In this document: piece after piece, positions 43,657-52,249 of the stretch | Layout: each line of letters starts with the position of its first letter | How positions within the stretch are numbered: position 1 is the stretch's first letter | DNA from: Chloroflexota bacterium | Lineage (GTDB): Bacteria > Chloroflexota > Anaerolineae > Anaerolineales > Villigracilaceae | Length of the DNA stretch: 56,367 nucleotides | Direction: 5' to 3' | Assembly: GCA_019873735.1 (NCBI GenBank) | Contig: JAIOAQ010000020.1 | Coordinates: 1-56,367 of the forward strand | Notes under the pieces: generated by a model | The model's database searches: none | Told to the model about the DNA's origin: nothing | What the model saw: the letters and a program-made list of their open reading frames with translations, nothing else | Made by a program: the position numbers and the translations under genes

Positions 43657-45483
43657 TTAAGCCACCAGTTCCTGAGGAATGCCGAGTTTTTGCAAAGTCT
43701 CCGGCTTGGGCAGGCCGTTGGAATCCCAGCCGCGCTGTTCGTAGTACATATCCAGCAGTTTGTTGACGTCTTCCAGTTTGGTGTACTGGCCTTTGGTCAC
43801 ACCGGTCTTAGGCGGATCCTCATAGAAGCGCGGGGCGGGCATGTCCCAGGCGCGGCCAAAGTCGGCATTCTCACGCGCCCAGTACAGGCGGGTCAGATTC
43901 CAGATGCGCTCGCCCACCTTCTCGATGTCTTCCCAGGTGCGGTGAATGCCGGTGATGGCTTCCAGCAGCGGCACGTACAGGTCGCGGTCAATGCCCAGTT
44001 CCACCCACTGCAGGCGGCAGGCGCCCAACACATCGAACATCGGGCGGAAGTGCTGCAGCCAGATGACACGGGCAACCTTCTCAGGGACGACCTTCTCACG
44101 GCCAACCTGGATGTCATAGGTGATGGCCCAGGCGCGGTTGTGATGCGCGCCCACGTCGCAGGTCATGTAGGCCAGCAACATTGCCGTGGCGTTGTGCGTC
44201 TGATAGGCAGATTGCTCCATGCCCTTGACGTGAATGGCGAATTTCTCTGTGCCTTTGCCGATTTCCTGCGAGGCCTTCTTGACGCCGTCGGCCAGCAAGG
44301 CACCCAGGCCTTCCTTTTTGGTGATCATCTCAATCATCTTGAAGACGGCATCGGCATTCCCAAACTTGAGTTCAATGCCGCCGGTATCTTGCTTGGTGAA
44401 GATACCCTTTTCGTAGCACTCCATTGCCCAGGCAATCACATTCCCGGCCGAGATGGTATCAATGCCCATCTCATCGCACAGCAGGTTCGCCTGCGCCACC
44501 GCTTCGATATCATCAATGCCCACGTTCGAACCGAGCAAGCCAATCGTCTCGTACTCGGGGCCTTCAACGTAGGAATTGTACTTCTTGGTCTTGCTGTATT
44601 TGCCGCACGGGCAGGGGCAGCCAAAACAACCCTTATCGGTGACAACGATTTTCTCGCGCATGGTCTGGCCGTAAATGCCCTGTGCGCCCTCAAAGGAACC
44701 GGCGCTAAAGTTGCGGGTGGGCAGTGCGCCGACCTCATTGCACCACGAAGTGACAATGGTGGTGCCGTAGCGCGTCCACTCTTTCAGGCCTTCGGCATCC
44801 TTGCAGGCCTTGTAAAGGGCCATGCCGGCCTTGCGGTAGGCCTCCAGGTCCGCCACAGGGACCGATTTGGTGCCGCGCACAACAATGGCCTTAACCTTCT
44901 TGGAACCCATGACTGCGCCCACGCCGCCGCGTCCGGCCTGGCGGCCAAAGTCGTGGTTGATATGCGCAAAGGAGACCATATTTTCGCCGGCCGGGCCGAT
45001 AACGGCGCACTGGAATTCTTCGCCGAACTTGTCCTTCATCATCTTTTCGACAGTCATCGAACCCTTGCCCCAATATTCGGAGGCATCGCGCAGTTCGATT
45101 TTGTCATCGTCAATGAAGAGGTACACCGGCTTGGGGCTAATGCCTTCCAGGATGATGCTATCCAGGCCTGCATATTTCAGTTCAGCCGTGAAGTGGCCGC
45201 CCATAGAAGCCGAAGCGTAGCCGCCGGTCAGAGGGGCCTTACAAGTCCAGTCGCATTTACCGCCGCCGGCCACCAGCAAGCCCGACAAAGGACCAGAGGA
45301 AATAATGAGTTTATTCTCCGGCCCAAGCGGATCGGCGCCCTTGGGGACTTCCTTGAGCAGGAAATAGATGCCAAATCCGCGTCCGCCGAGGTAATCACGC
45401 GCCAGGTCGGCTGGCGTAGGTTCTTTCTTGACCTGACCGGTCGTCAGATTCACACGCAGAATGTGTCCACCATAACCGTTCAT
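43657..45483 (-). CDS. aor: Aldehyde ferredoxin oxidoreductase, tungsten-dependent
   Basis: 608 residues, usual AOR length. It oxidises aldehydes to acids with ferredoxin, or reduces acids, using a bis-pterin tungsten cofactor. MNGYGGHILRVNLTTGQV and LGGRGFGIYFLLKEV are the AOR start. The [4Fe-4S] site includes GCFGCPCPCGKYS, and a distal Cys lies in LGACRLQW. ATAAGGAGGCAAAG sets the start at 45483; the frame open to 45519 overlaps the ferredoxin gene. It belongs to a ferredoxin-AOR-MoaD operon. Confidence 0.95.
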   Translation of the reverse strand: MNGYGGHILRVNLTTGQVKKEPTPADLARDYLGGRGFGIYFLLKEVPKGADPLGPENKLIISSGPLSGLLVAGGGKCDWTCKAPLTGGYASASMGGHFTAELKYAGLDSIILEGISPKPVYLFIDDDKIELRDASEYWGKGSMTVEKMMKDKFGEEFQCAVIGPAGENMVSFAHINHDFGRQAGRGGVGAVMGSKKVKAIVVRGTKSVPVADLEAYRKAGMALYKACKDAEGLKEWTRYGTTIVTSWCNEVGALPTRNFSAGSFEGAQGIYGQTMREKIVVTDKGCFGCPCPCGKYSKTKKYNSYVEGPEYETIGLLGSNVGIDDIEAVAQANLLCDEMGIDTISAGNVIAWAMECYEKGIFTKQDTGGIELKFGNADAVFKMIEMITKKEGLGALLADGVKKASQEIGKGTEKFAIHVKGMEQSAYQTHNATAMLLAYMTCDVGAHHNRAWAITYDIQVGREKVVPEKVARVIWLQHFRPMFDVLGACRLQWVELGIDRDLYVPLLEAITGIHRTWEDIEKVGERIWNLTRLYWARENADFGRAWDMPAPRFYEDPPKTGVTKGQYTKLEDVNKLLDMYYEQRGWDSNGLPKPETLQKLGIPQELVA

Positions 45484-45493
45484 CTTTGCCTCC

Positions 45494-45901
45494 TTATGCA
45501 GCCACTGCTTCTTTTTCACCCAGCCAGAGGGCGCTGGTGCCGCATACGGCTACGCAGTCGCCGCAGGCTGTACACTTCCAGGCAGTATCTGCCAGTTCCG
45601 GGCGAACAAACATGACTTCCTCCGGGCATTCTGGAACGCAGGCCTCGCACAGGTTGCATTCAGAGAATTCCACATAATACGCGCCCTGAGCATCTTGTTT
45701 GATGGCCTCTGTCGGGCAGACTGCCGCGCAGTCACCGCACTGGGTGCACACACGCACTTTGTAAACCCCAGGCGCCGGGAAATGGGGCTCAATAACCAAT
45801 GAAGCCTTTTTAGGGTTGTTCTCGCCAAAGACGCTCAGCGAGCAAGCCACCCGGCAGGCATTACAACCCGAACATCTGGAACTATCTACATATAGACGCA
45901 T
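45494..45901 (-). CDS. Polyferredoxin partner of AOR (four 4Fe-4S clusters)
   Basis: 135 residues with 16 motif cysteines in four CxxCxxCxxxC blocks: CSGCNACRVAC, CTQCGDCAAVC, CNLCEACVPEC and CTACGDCVAVC. It resembles the AorB-type electron transfer subunit, passing electrons between AOR and a soluble carrier. AAAGGAGTTCGTC precedes the ATG. It is the first gene of the operon, 10 nt before aor. Confidence 0.93.
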   Translation of the reverse strand: MRLYVDSSRCSGCNACRVACSLSVFGENNPKKASLVIEPHFPAPGVYKVRVCTQCGDCAAVCPTEAIKQDAQGAYYVEFSECNLCEACVPECPEEVMFVRPELADTAWKCTACGDCVAVCGTSALWLGEKEAVAA

Positions 45902-46043
45902 GACGAACTCCTTTCCTCAGGTTCGAAGGTTCTTGAGGATAGTTTAATTTAACAGCAATGCAAAACATAGAGACATCCTTCCTCTTTTCTTAAGCGGGGA
46001 TTCCTCTTCTCACCCCAAGCCGGAATCATCATATAATTAAGGC

Positions 46044-46382
46044 ATGGACGAAGGCCTCATTCCCCGCATAGGAACGTTTTTCATTCTCATCGGCACCGGA
46101 ATGGCCATTCTTTTTTTTGCCTCGCTGCTGATTCTCATGGAACCCAACGCCCCGCGTGCCGAAGCCGGCCCTGCCCGCCAACAAGCCCTTGCCAACCCTC
46201 AGACCTCCCCCAACTATCAGGACATATCTTTTATGTATCTGGGAGGAGCAGTCATCCTGCTTGGGCTTGGCGCGCTCATGCGCCGCAAGGCTGCACCGCC
46301 GCCTCCCAGCGGGCGCTTCAGCGGGTTTAAGAACTTACTTGCACGCCGTAATAAAAAAGGTGATTCATCCAAGAAGAAATGA
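46044..46382 (+). CDS. Small two-helix membrane protein
   Basis: 112 residues with two hydrophobic segments (about 8-30 and 65-83), an external Ala/Pro-rich loop between, and a basic Lys-rich tail inside. Function unknown. TATAAT at 46032-46037 ends 6 nt before the ATG and no Shine-Dalgarno is seen, so the transcript may be leaderless. Its stop overlaps the CoA-transferase start as ATGA. Confidence 0.7.
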   Translation: MDEGLIPRIGTFFILIGTGMAILFFASLLILMEPNAPRAEAGPARQQALANPQTSPNYQDISFMYLGGAVILLGLGALMRRKAAPPPPSGRFSGFKNLLARRNKKGDSSKKK

Positions 46383-47287
46383 CCATGACCAAACTTATTC
46401 CTCTTTCCGAAGCCATTGCTCAACATGTTCATGATGGGGATACCGTCTACGCGGCCGGATTCACCCATCTCATCCCGTTTGCTGCCGGTCACGAGATCAT
46501 TCGCCGGGGCTTACGGGACCTCGTTCTTGCCCGCGCCACCCCAGACCTGATCTACGACCAGATGGTGGCTGCCGGATGCGCCCGCAAGGTCATCTTCTCT
46601 TACATGGGCAACCCCGGCGTTGGCTCCCTGCGCATTGTGCGCGCAGAAATCGAAGCCGGCCGCCTGGAGTGGGAGGAATACTCCCATTTTGGCATGATTT
46701 CGCGCCTGCAGGCCGGGGCAGCAGGTCTGCCCTTCATGCCCATGAATCCCACCGCCGCGACCGACCTGGAACGCGCCAACCCGCTCATCCGGCGGGTAAA
46801 AGACCCATACTCCGGCAGAGAAGTGATTACCGTGCCGGCGCTCAACCCCGATGTGGCCATTGTCCACGTTCAGCGGGCCGACGTTAACGGCAATGCTCAT
46901 TTGTGGGGCATCATCGGCGAACAGAAGGAAGTCGCCTTTGCCGCTCAACGGGTGATCTTGACCGCCGAGGAAATCGTGGACGAGGCCGTCATCCGCTCTG
47001 ACCCCAATCGCACCCTCATCCCCGGCTTTATTGTGGACGCAGTCTGTCACGTCCCCTATGCTGCTCATCCATCCTATGCACAAGGCTATTACGACCGCGA
47101 CAATGATTTTTACCTGAAATGGGACAAAATCAGCGAATCTACCGAATCGGTCAGGTCTTACTTGGATGAATGGGTGTACGGCGTCAAAGACCGCGACGAA
47201 TACTGGCAAAAACTGGGCGCCGAGACGCATGCGCGCCTGCAAGTGCCGCCGCGCCTGAGCGCGACCGTGAACTATGGGGAGTATTAG
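46379..47287 (+). CDS. CoA-transferase subunit alpha (family I, GctA-like)
   Basis: 302 residues. It forms one half of a heterodimeric class I CoA-transferase that moves CoA between acids. AAGFTHLIPFAAGHEIIRRG and YMGNPGVGSLRIVRAEIEAG are typical of glutaconate/3-oxoacid-type alpha subunits, and VQRADVNGNAHLWG is the conserved loop. The partner beta subunit is not next but about 4.1 kb downstream at 51403, with a KAP fusion gene, a hydrolase gene and a MITE between. Starts at 46379 or 46385 are both possible. Confidence 0.88.
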   Translation: MTMTKLIPLSEAIAQHVHDGDTVYAAGFTHLIPFAAGHEIIRRGLRDLVLARATPDLIYDQMVAAGCARKVIFSYMGNPGVGSLRIVRAEIEAGRLEWEEYSHFGMISRLQAGAAGLPFMPMNPTAATDLERANPLIRRVKDPYSGREVITVPALNPDVAIVHVQRADVNGNAHLWGIIGEQKEVAFAAQRVILTAEEIVDEAVIRSDPNRTLIPGFIVDAVCHVPYAAHPSYAQGYYDRDNDFYLKWDKISESTESVRSYLDEWVYGVKDRDEYWQKLGAETHARLQVPPRLSATVNYGEY

Positions 47288-47316
47288 CCAGTTGTTGGAC
47301 CAAGCGAGGTAAGCAG

Positions 47317-50300
47317 ATGAAAAAGCCGGTTAACCCGCAGCAGGCAAACCCACCCTGGGAACCCGCCCAGGGAGTGAAAATAGGCGGCTCTATCCAAGAA
47401 GTCTATGCAAACATCAACCTGGGCAACGACGCCATCACCGGCGGCACGCCGATTGCCGAAGGCATCAATGAGATGCTTCACTCCGTTACAAAGAAAAAGC
47501 GCAGCAGCCGCGCTAGCGGCACGGCCGGCAGTTCGCTCTGTCCGCAGGGGAAGAGCGTTTTTATCTCCAATCCGGCCGAAATCAGCGCAGAGGAGGCACA
47601 ACGGCTTGCCGAGCAGGTCAAACAGGGCCGCATCCAGCACGTCTTCATCAAGTTTGCTGAGGGTACCCGCAGAAAAGCGCCCTACAGAACTTTAGGAGGC
47701 CTGGTCAGAAAACTCAAAGATGCAGGCGCACAGGTATGGGGCTGGCAGCAATTGACCGCCGAGAGCGGCACCCCGCAGGCAAGCGTTGCCGCGGATACAA
47801 TCGGGCGGCTGGAATTGAGCGGGTATCTGGCTCAAATCAGCGGAGAGTATAAAACCGGCAACCTGGAGAGCAATGTACGCTCTCTGTTCACCTACCTGCG
47901 CGAACATGCGCCCCAGAAACCGCTGGGGGCCATGAGTTATCATTACCCATCCTATCACCGCGAAATCCCCTGGAATATCATTCTGCGGCATGTGGATTTC
48001 ATTGCGCCGCAGGTATTCTGGGAGAAGGCGCACAACCCTGGCGCTCAACTATCCCGCTCGGTGTTCGAATTCCAGCAACTGAAGCCCAATCGCCCTGTCA
48101 TTCCGGTAGGAGCGGCCTACGAGGCAGGGGGATGGCAGCCAAGCGAGAGCGATTTAATCGAATTTGTGCAGACTGCGCAAAAGTTGAAACTGCCGGGAGC
48201 GGGCTTTTATCACTGGGATTGGCTGGGCAAGCCAGAAAACCAGTCTCTGGTAGAAGTCGTTTTTTCGGGCGCATGGGGAGGATCTGCTCCAGAGACAGGA
48301 AAAGCCCAAGAAACCGCCGAGCAGCCTCGGGTCCAGCCTGAACCGATAGAGGAGGCTGCACCCCAGCGCGTCATTCCGCCGGCCGAGTTTGAGCGCCGCT
48401 TCATCCAGGTCATCCGCAACGATGACGTGCGCGGCGTGGAAGACCAACTCGGCTTCGACGCCTACGCCGAGACCTTCGTCCAAATGGTGCTGGACGAACG
48501 CACACGCCCGCCGCTTACGGTGGGGATTTCAGGAGCCTGGGGGGCAGGCAAGTCTTTCCTGCTTGAAAGCATCCAGCGCAGATTGGAAAAGCGCAGCAAC
48601 CGTTCGCCCAAAGGCGCCAGGCAGGCAGAGAAGCGCGTTCACATTGTGCGCTTCAATGCCTGGGATTACAACGCCTACGCTGCCATCTGGCCCGGCCTGG
48701 TGCGGCAACTGGTTGAGACGCTGGAGCAAAGTTTGCACCCGCGCGATCTGACCTGGGCCCGGCTGAAGCGGAATCTAAGGCGACAGTACAAGTCCATCCG
48801 CGATAAACTGATTCCGTGGGGGTTGATTGCAATCGCAACGCTGGTGGCATTGATCATTGCTGCCGGCGGAGACTGGGAACAACGACTGGCCTCCTTAAGC
48901 GCCATCGGTGCAGCCGGCCTGCTGGCCAACCTGATCAAGACGGCCAATGAGCCGGTAGCCGCCTGGATGACGGCTTTGTTTAGCCAAGAGCGCGGCTATG
49001 GCAGTGTGCCGGATCACATGAGCGAGATTCGAGACGACATTGACACACTGAAGAAAAGCCTGCCCAAAGGACAAAAGATCGTTGTCATCATTGATGACCT
49101 GGATCGCTGCACTGCCGATAAAATCGCCGGCACGCTGGAGGCCATCAAACTCCTGCTCACCTACGACATTTTCTTCGTCTTCATGGCCATTGACACCAGC
49201 GTGGTGGCGCGGGCAATCGAACAACATTACAAAGACCTGCTGGCCGAAGCCGGGCGTTCGGGCTATGTTTACCTGGATAAAATCATCCAAATCCCCTTCC
49301 GCATCCCGGAACCCAGCCCGGCCAGAGTTCAGAACTATCTGGGCAGCCTGCTGAAAAGCGCCGATGAGACGCCGCAGGAGACTCTTTCCCTGGCCGATGC
49401 CAAATTGCTTATGCCGGCCCTAAAGGTACGTCCGGCATTTCTGCAAGCCAAATGCGAGGCCTTTTTGAGCGTGCTGCCCAACAACCCGACCGAAGTCCTG
49501 CTCACCACCAACAACATCGCTCAAAATTTCAGCCTGCCAGACGATCTCTTCTGGGTAGCAGCCATCTGGGGTTTGCTGGCGCGCTGGTGGCCGGTCAGCA
49601 CGTACTTAATGCATGAGAGCCTGCGCCAGATGCCAGCCGACAAAGACAATGAGAATATCCTGCCCGTGCTGTTTGAGAGTGTGCGCGCCCAATCGGATGC
49701 AGATATCCAGACCCGCCGCCTGCGGGAGCAAGTAGAAGCCGCCCCCGACCTGCTGCACAAGGCCATTCAAGCCGTGCCTCCGGTACGCGCGGCGGATTTG
49801 ATTCAGGTATTGAGTCAGTGGCACATCCCCTACACGCTGACTCTCGGCTTTGACCCCAAAGAAACCGAGGCCTTCTATCTGCTATCGAAATATCTATACA
49901 AGAATCCGCGTCACATTAAGCGGCTGGTCAACACTTTCAGCCTGATACGCATGCTCGTCTCGCATTCCGGCCGCCTGGAGGACGCGCTGGTGCTCAATGC
50001 CCCTGAAACTATGCTCAAGTGGCTCATTCTGACCAGTCAGTGGCCGTTGACAGCACAGGTGATGCTCTATGAATTTGAAAACGAAGTCCAGGCCAATCCA
50101 CATCAGCCTCTGCCGGACGACGATGACGCCCTCACCCGCCTGTATGAGAAGGCCATGCGCCGGCTGGCATCTAATGCCGATCTGCGTAAAGAGCGTGACC
50201 GCCTGGACTATGACCCGGACATGCTTGAAAATCTGATTCGTGATGGCATGACCATCATGACCTCGCGTCAGTTGAACCTGCTGCGCACCTTTGCCATCAA

Positions 50301-50370
50301 CTTCAACCCGGCGGAGAACAGCGCGCCGATTATGCCGCTACGCAGCCTGCAGCCGGTAGCCGCCGCATGA
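47317..50370 (+). CDS. TIM-barrel domain fused to a KAP-family P-loop NTPase
   Basis: 1017 residues. GVKIGGSIQEVYANINLGND near the start resembles the IGG motif of the CHAT protein. Residues about 79-318 look like a (beta/alpha)8 barrel of glycoside-hydrolase type (VFISNPAEIS, HVFIKFAEG, VWGWQQL, FIAPQVFW, GAGFYHWDW). A KAP NTPase follows: Walker A GAWGAGKS (406-413), FNAWDYNAY, two inserted membrane helices (about 499-516 and 523-541) and Walker B IVVIIDDLDRC (588-598). KAP proteins include PifA, which blocks phage T7. This may be a membrane-anchored defence or stress NTPase. Enzyme activity of the barrel is unproven. GAGGTAAGCAG precedes the ATG. Confidence 0.85.
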   Translation: MKKPVNPQQANPPWEPAQGVKIGGSIQEVYANINLGNDAITGGTPIAEGINEMLHSVTKKKRSSRASGTAGSSLCPQGKSVFISNPAEISAEEAQRLAEQVKQGRIQHVFIKFAEGTRRKAPYRTLGGLVRKLKDAGAQVWGWQQLTAESGTPQASVAADTIGRLELSGYLAQISGEYKTGNLESNVRSLFTYLREHAPQKPLGAMSYHYPSYHREIPWNIILRHVDFIAPQVFWEKAHNPGAQLSRSVFEFQQLKPNRPVIPVGAAYEAGGWQPSESDLIEFVQTAQKLKLPGAGFYHWDWLGKPENQSLVEVVFSGAWGGSAPETGKAQETAEQPRVQPEPIEEAAPQRVIPPAEFERRFIQVIRNDDVRGVEDQLGFDAYAETFVQMVLDERTRPPLTVGISGAWGAGKSFLLESIQRRLEKRSNRSPKGARQAEKRVHIVRFNAWDYNAYAAIWPGLVRQLVETLEQSLHPRDLTWARLKRNLRRQYKSIRDKLIPWGLIAIATLVALIIAAGGDWEQRLASLSAIGAAGLLANLIKTANEPVAAWMTALFSQERGYGSVPDHMSEIRDDIDTLKKSLPKGQKIVVIIDDLDRCTADKIAGTLEAIKLLLTYDIFFVFMAIDTSVVARAIEQHYKDLLAEAGRSGYVYLDKIIQIPFRIPEPSPARVQNYLGSLLKSADETPQETLSLADAKLLMPALKVRPAFLQAKCEAFLSVLPNNPTEVLLTTNNIAQNFSLPDDLFWVAAIWGLLARWWPVSTYLMHESLRQMPADKDNENILPVLFESVRAQSDADIQTRRLREQVEAAPDLLHKAIQAVPPVRAADLIQVLSQWHIPYTLTLGFDPKETEAFYLLSKYLYKNPRHIKRLVNTFSLIRMLVSHSGRLEDALVLNAPETMLKWLILTSQWPLTAQVMLYEFENEVQANPHQPLPDDDDALTRLYEKAMRRLASNADLRKERDRLDYDPDMLENLIRDGMTIMTSRQLNLLRTFAINFNPAENSAPIMPLRSLQPVAAA

Positions 50371-51278
50371 TACCCGTTGACGACTTTGGCGGGAACGGCC
50401 CGCCGCTCTATTTTGCCCATGCCAACGGTTACCCGCCGGCTTGCTACCTTCCTCTGCTGCAACGGCTGTCGGAAAAGTATCACGTCCTTGCCCTGCGGCA
50501 GCGGCCACTCTGGCCCGGGACACGTCCAGAAGAACTGCACGACTGGAGACCGTTGGCCGAAGACCTGAGCAATTTTCTGGCGGCTCAACCCGGACCTGTG
50601 GCCTGCGTCGGGCATTCGATGGGAGCAGTAGCCACCCTCAGGGCCGCGCTCTGGCATCCAGAGTACTTCAAAGCCATCGTCCTGCTCGACCCGGTGCTGT
50701 TTCCGCCAGAAATCTGCCTGGCCTGGGACATCATCTACCGCCTGGGGCTGGCTTACCGCCTCAACCTGCTTGCACCGGCCGCACTGCGGCGGCGGCAGGT
50801 CTTTGAAAGCCCGGCCACAATGTTCGAAAGTTACCGGCGCAAGGCCATCTTCCGCTACTTCAGCGATGAGAGCCTGCTTGCCCTGGTAAACGGCTTGACC
50901 CAACCGGCAGCAAACGGCACGCTGAGGCTGGTCTACCCGCCCGAATGGGAGGCCCGCATCTACGTCACCGCCATGCGCCGCGATCTGGAACTCTGGCGCG
51001 GCCTGCCGCGTTTGCAAGTGCCGGCGCTGATCATGCGCGGTGAACAAACCGATACCTTCCTGGAACGCACTGCCCGCCTGGTGAGCAGACGCGCCCCAAA
51101 CATCCGCATCCTGACATTGCCGGCCTGTACCCATCTCCTGCCGCTGGAAAAGCCGCAGGAAGTGGCTCAAAATATCTTTGACTTCACTGCAAAAACAGAA
51201 AATCTCAACGCGAAGACGCCAGGCCGCAAAGAAAATGCAATTTCCAATCCAAAATCTTCGTTTTTCGGATTTGGATAA
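50367..51278 (+). CDS. Alpha/beta hydrolase with repeat-derived C-terminus
   Basis: 303 residues. FAHANGYPPACY forms the oxyanion region, CVGHSMGAVATLRA holds the nucleophile Ser, and THLLPLEKPQEVA the His. It resembles MhpC-like hydrolases. Its ATG overlaps the KAP stop (ATGA), so the two are translationally coupled and may act together. From about residue 272 (FTAKTENLNAKTPGRKENA) the protein is encoded by a MITE at 51180, which supplies the stop codon; the original end has been lost. Confidence 0.87.
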   Translation: MIPVDDFGGNGPPLYFAHANGYPPACYLPLLQRLSEKYHVLALRQRPLWPGTRPEELHDWRPLAEDLSNFLAAQPGPVACVGHSMGAVATLRAALWHPEYFKAIVLLDPVLFPPEICLAWDIIYRLGLAYRLNLLAPAALRRRQVFESPATMFESYRRKAIFRYFSDESLLALVNGLTQPAANGTLRLVYPPEWEARIYVTAMRRDLELWRGLPRLQVPALIMRGEQTDTFLERTARLVSRRAPNIRILTLPACTHLLPLEKPQEVAQNIFDFTAKTENLNAKTPGRKENAISNPKSSFFGFG

Positions 51279-51354
51279 TAAAAAAGAAATAGACCTTAAA
51301 AAATCTTGGCACCCTTGCGCCCTTGCGTTAGAAACACCCTTTTGCAGTAGAGTC
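51180..51354 (-). mobile_element. MITE copy 3 (175 bp, 6-bp TSD)
   Basis: The ends GACTTCACTGCAAAAA and TTTTGCAGTAGAGTC are those of copy 1 in opposite orientation. The flanking direct repeat ATCTTT (51174-51179 and 51355-51360) is perfect. It inserted into the 3' part of the hydrolase gene. Confidence 0.9.
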
Positions 51355-51402
51355 ATCTTTGACTTTTTCAAACAAACAGGAGTCTAACCCTTCGGAGAAA
51401 TT

Positions 51403-52179
51403 ATGTCACAACCCGCCTACTCTTCTGCCGAACTGATGATTGTCAATGCCGCCCGTCTGCTGCGGGATGGCGACGTGGTCTTTGTGGGCGTTGGTCAACC
51501 CAACCTTGCCTGCAACCTGGCAAAACGGACACACGCCCCCAACCTGGTGATGATTTACGAAGCCGGAGTCATCGGCGCTGAACCGGCGCGGCTGCCGCTT
51601 TCCATCGGCGACCCGACCCTGGTCAGCGGCGCGCTTTCGGTAGTCAGCATGTATGACATCTTTGCCAATTACCTGCAGCGCGGCAACGTGGATGTGGGTT
51701 TCATGGGCGGCGCCCAAATTGACAAATACGGCAACATCAATGCCACCGTCATAGGCGACGACTATGCGCATCCAAAAGTGCGTCTGCCCGGCTCAGGCGG
51801 ATCCCAGGAGATTGCCGCCTGGGCCAACCGCTGTTACCTGATGACCCCCCATCAAAAACGCCGCTTCCCCGAAAAAGTGGACTTCATGACCTCTGCCGGC
51901 TTTCTGGATGGACGCGCTTCCCGCCTGGCAACAGGCGTGCGCGGCGGCGGCATGCTTGCCGTTGTCACCGACATCGGCATCCTTGAACCGGATGAGCATG
52001 GCGAACTGATTCTCACAGCCTTACACCCCGGCCGAACCGCACAGGAAGCCATTGAAAATACCGGCTGGGCGCTCAAAACGGCTCCAAACCTGCGGATAAC
52101 CGAGCCGGTGACCGAAAACGAACTCCGTATCCTGCGCCAGGAACTGGATCCCGGCGGAATTTATCTAAAAGGCGGTTAA
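51403..52179 (+). CDS. CoA-transferase subunit beta (family I, GctB-like)
   Basis: 258 residues. It supplies the catalytic Glu of the class I CoA-transferase; MIYEAGVIGAEPARLPLSIGD is the expected site, and GFMGGAQIDKYGNINATVIGD and LPGSGGSQEIAAWANR follow. Its alpha partner lies at 46379. The separation by a KAP-hydrolase block is unusual since the two subunits are normally adjacent. TTCGGAGAAATT precedes the ATG. Confidence 0.9.
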   Translation: MSQPAYSSAELMIVNAARLLRDGDVVFVGVGQPNLACNLAKRTHAPNLVMIYEAGVIGAEPARLPLSIGDPTLVSGALSVVSMYDIFANYLQRGNVDVGFMGGAQIDKYGNINATVIGDDYAHPKVRLPGSGGSQEIAAWANRCYLMTPHQKRRFPEKVDFMTSAGFLDGRASRLATGVRGGGMLAVVTDIGILEPDEHGELILTALHPGRTAQEAIENTGWALKTAPNLRITEPVTENELRILRQELDPGGIYLKGG

Positions 52180-52249
52180 CGTCCACTTTCAGTGTATACT
52201 AATTTGAAATTGAGGACGCCAGCGTGCAAGCGTAGGAAGTCATCCTGTC

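Noticed and set aside
43690-45615. 641-codon open frame on the plus strand
   Set aside because: Antisense to the aor gene, which has full family conservation.
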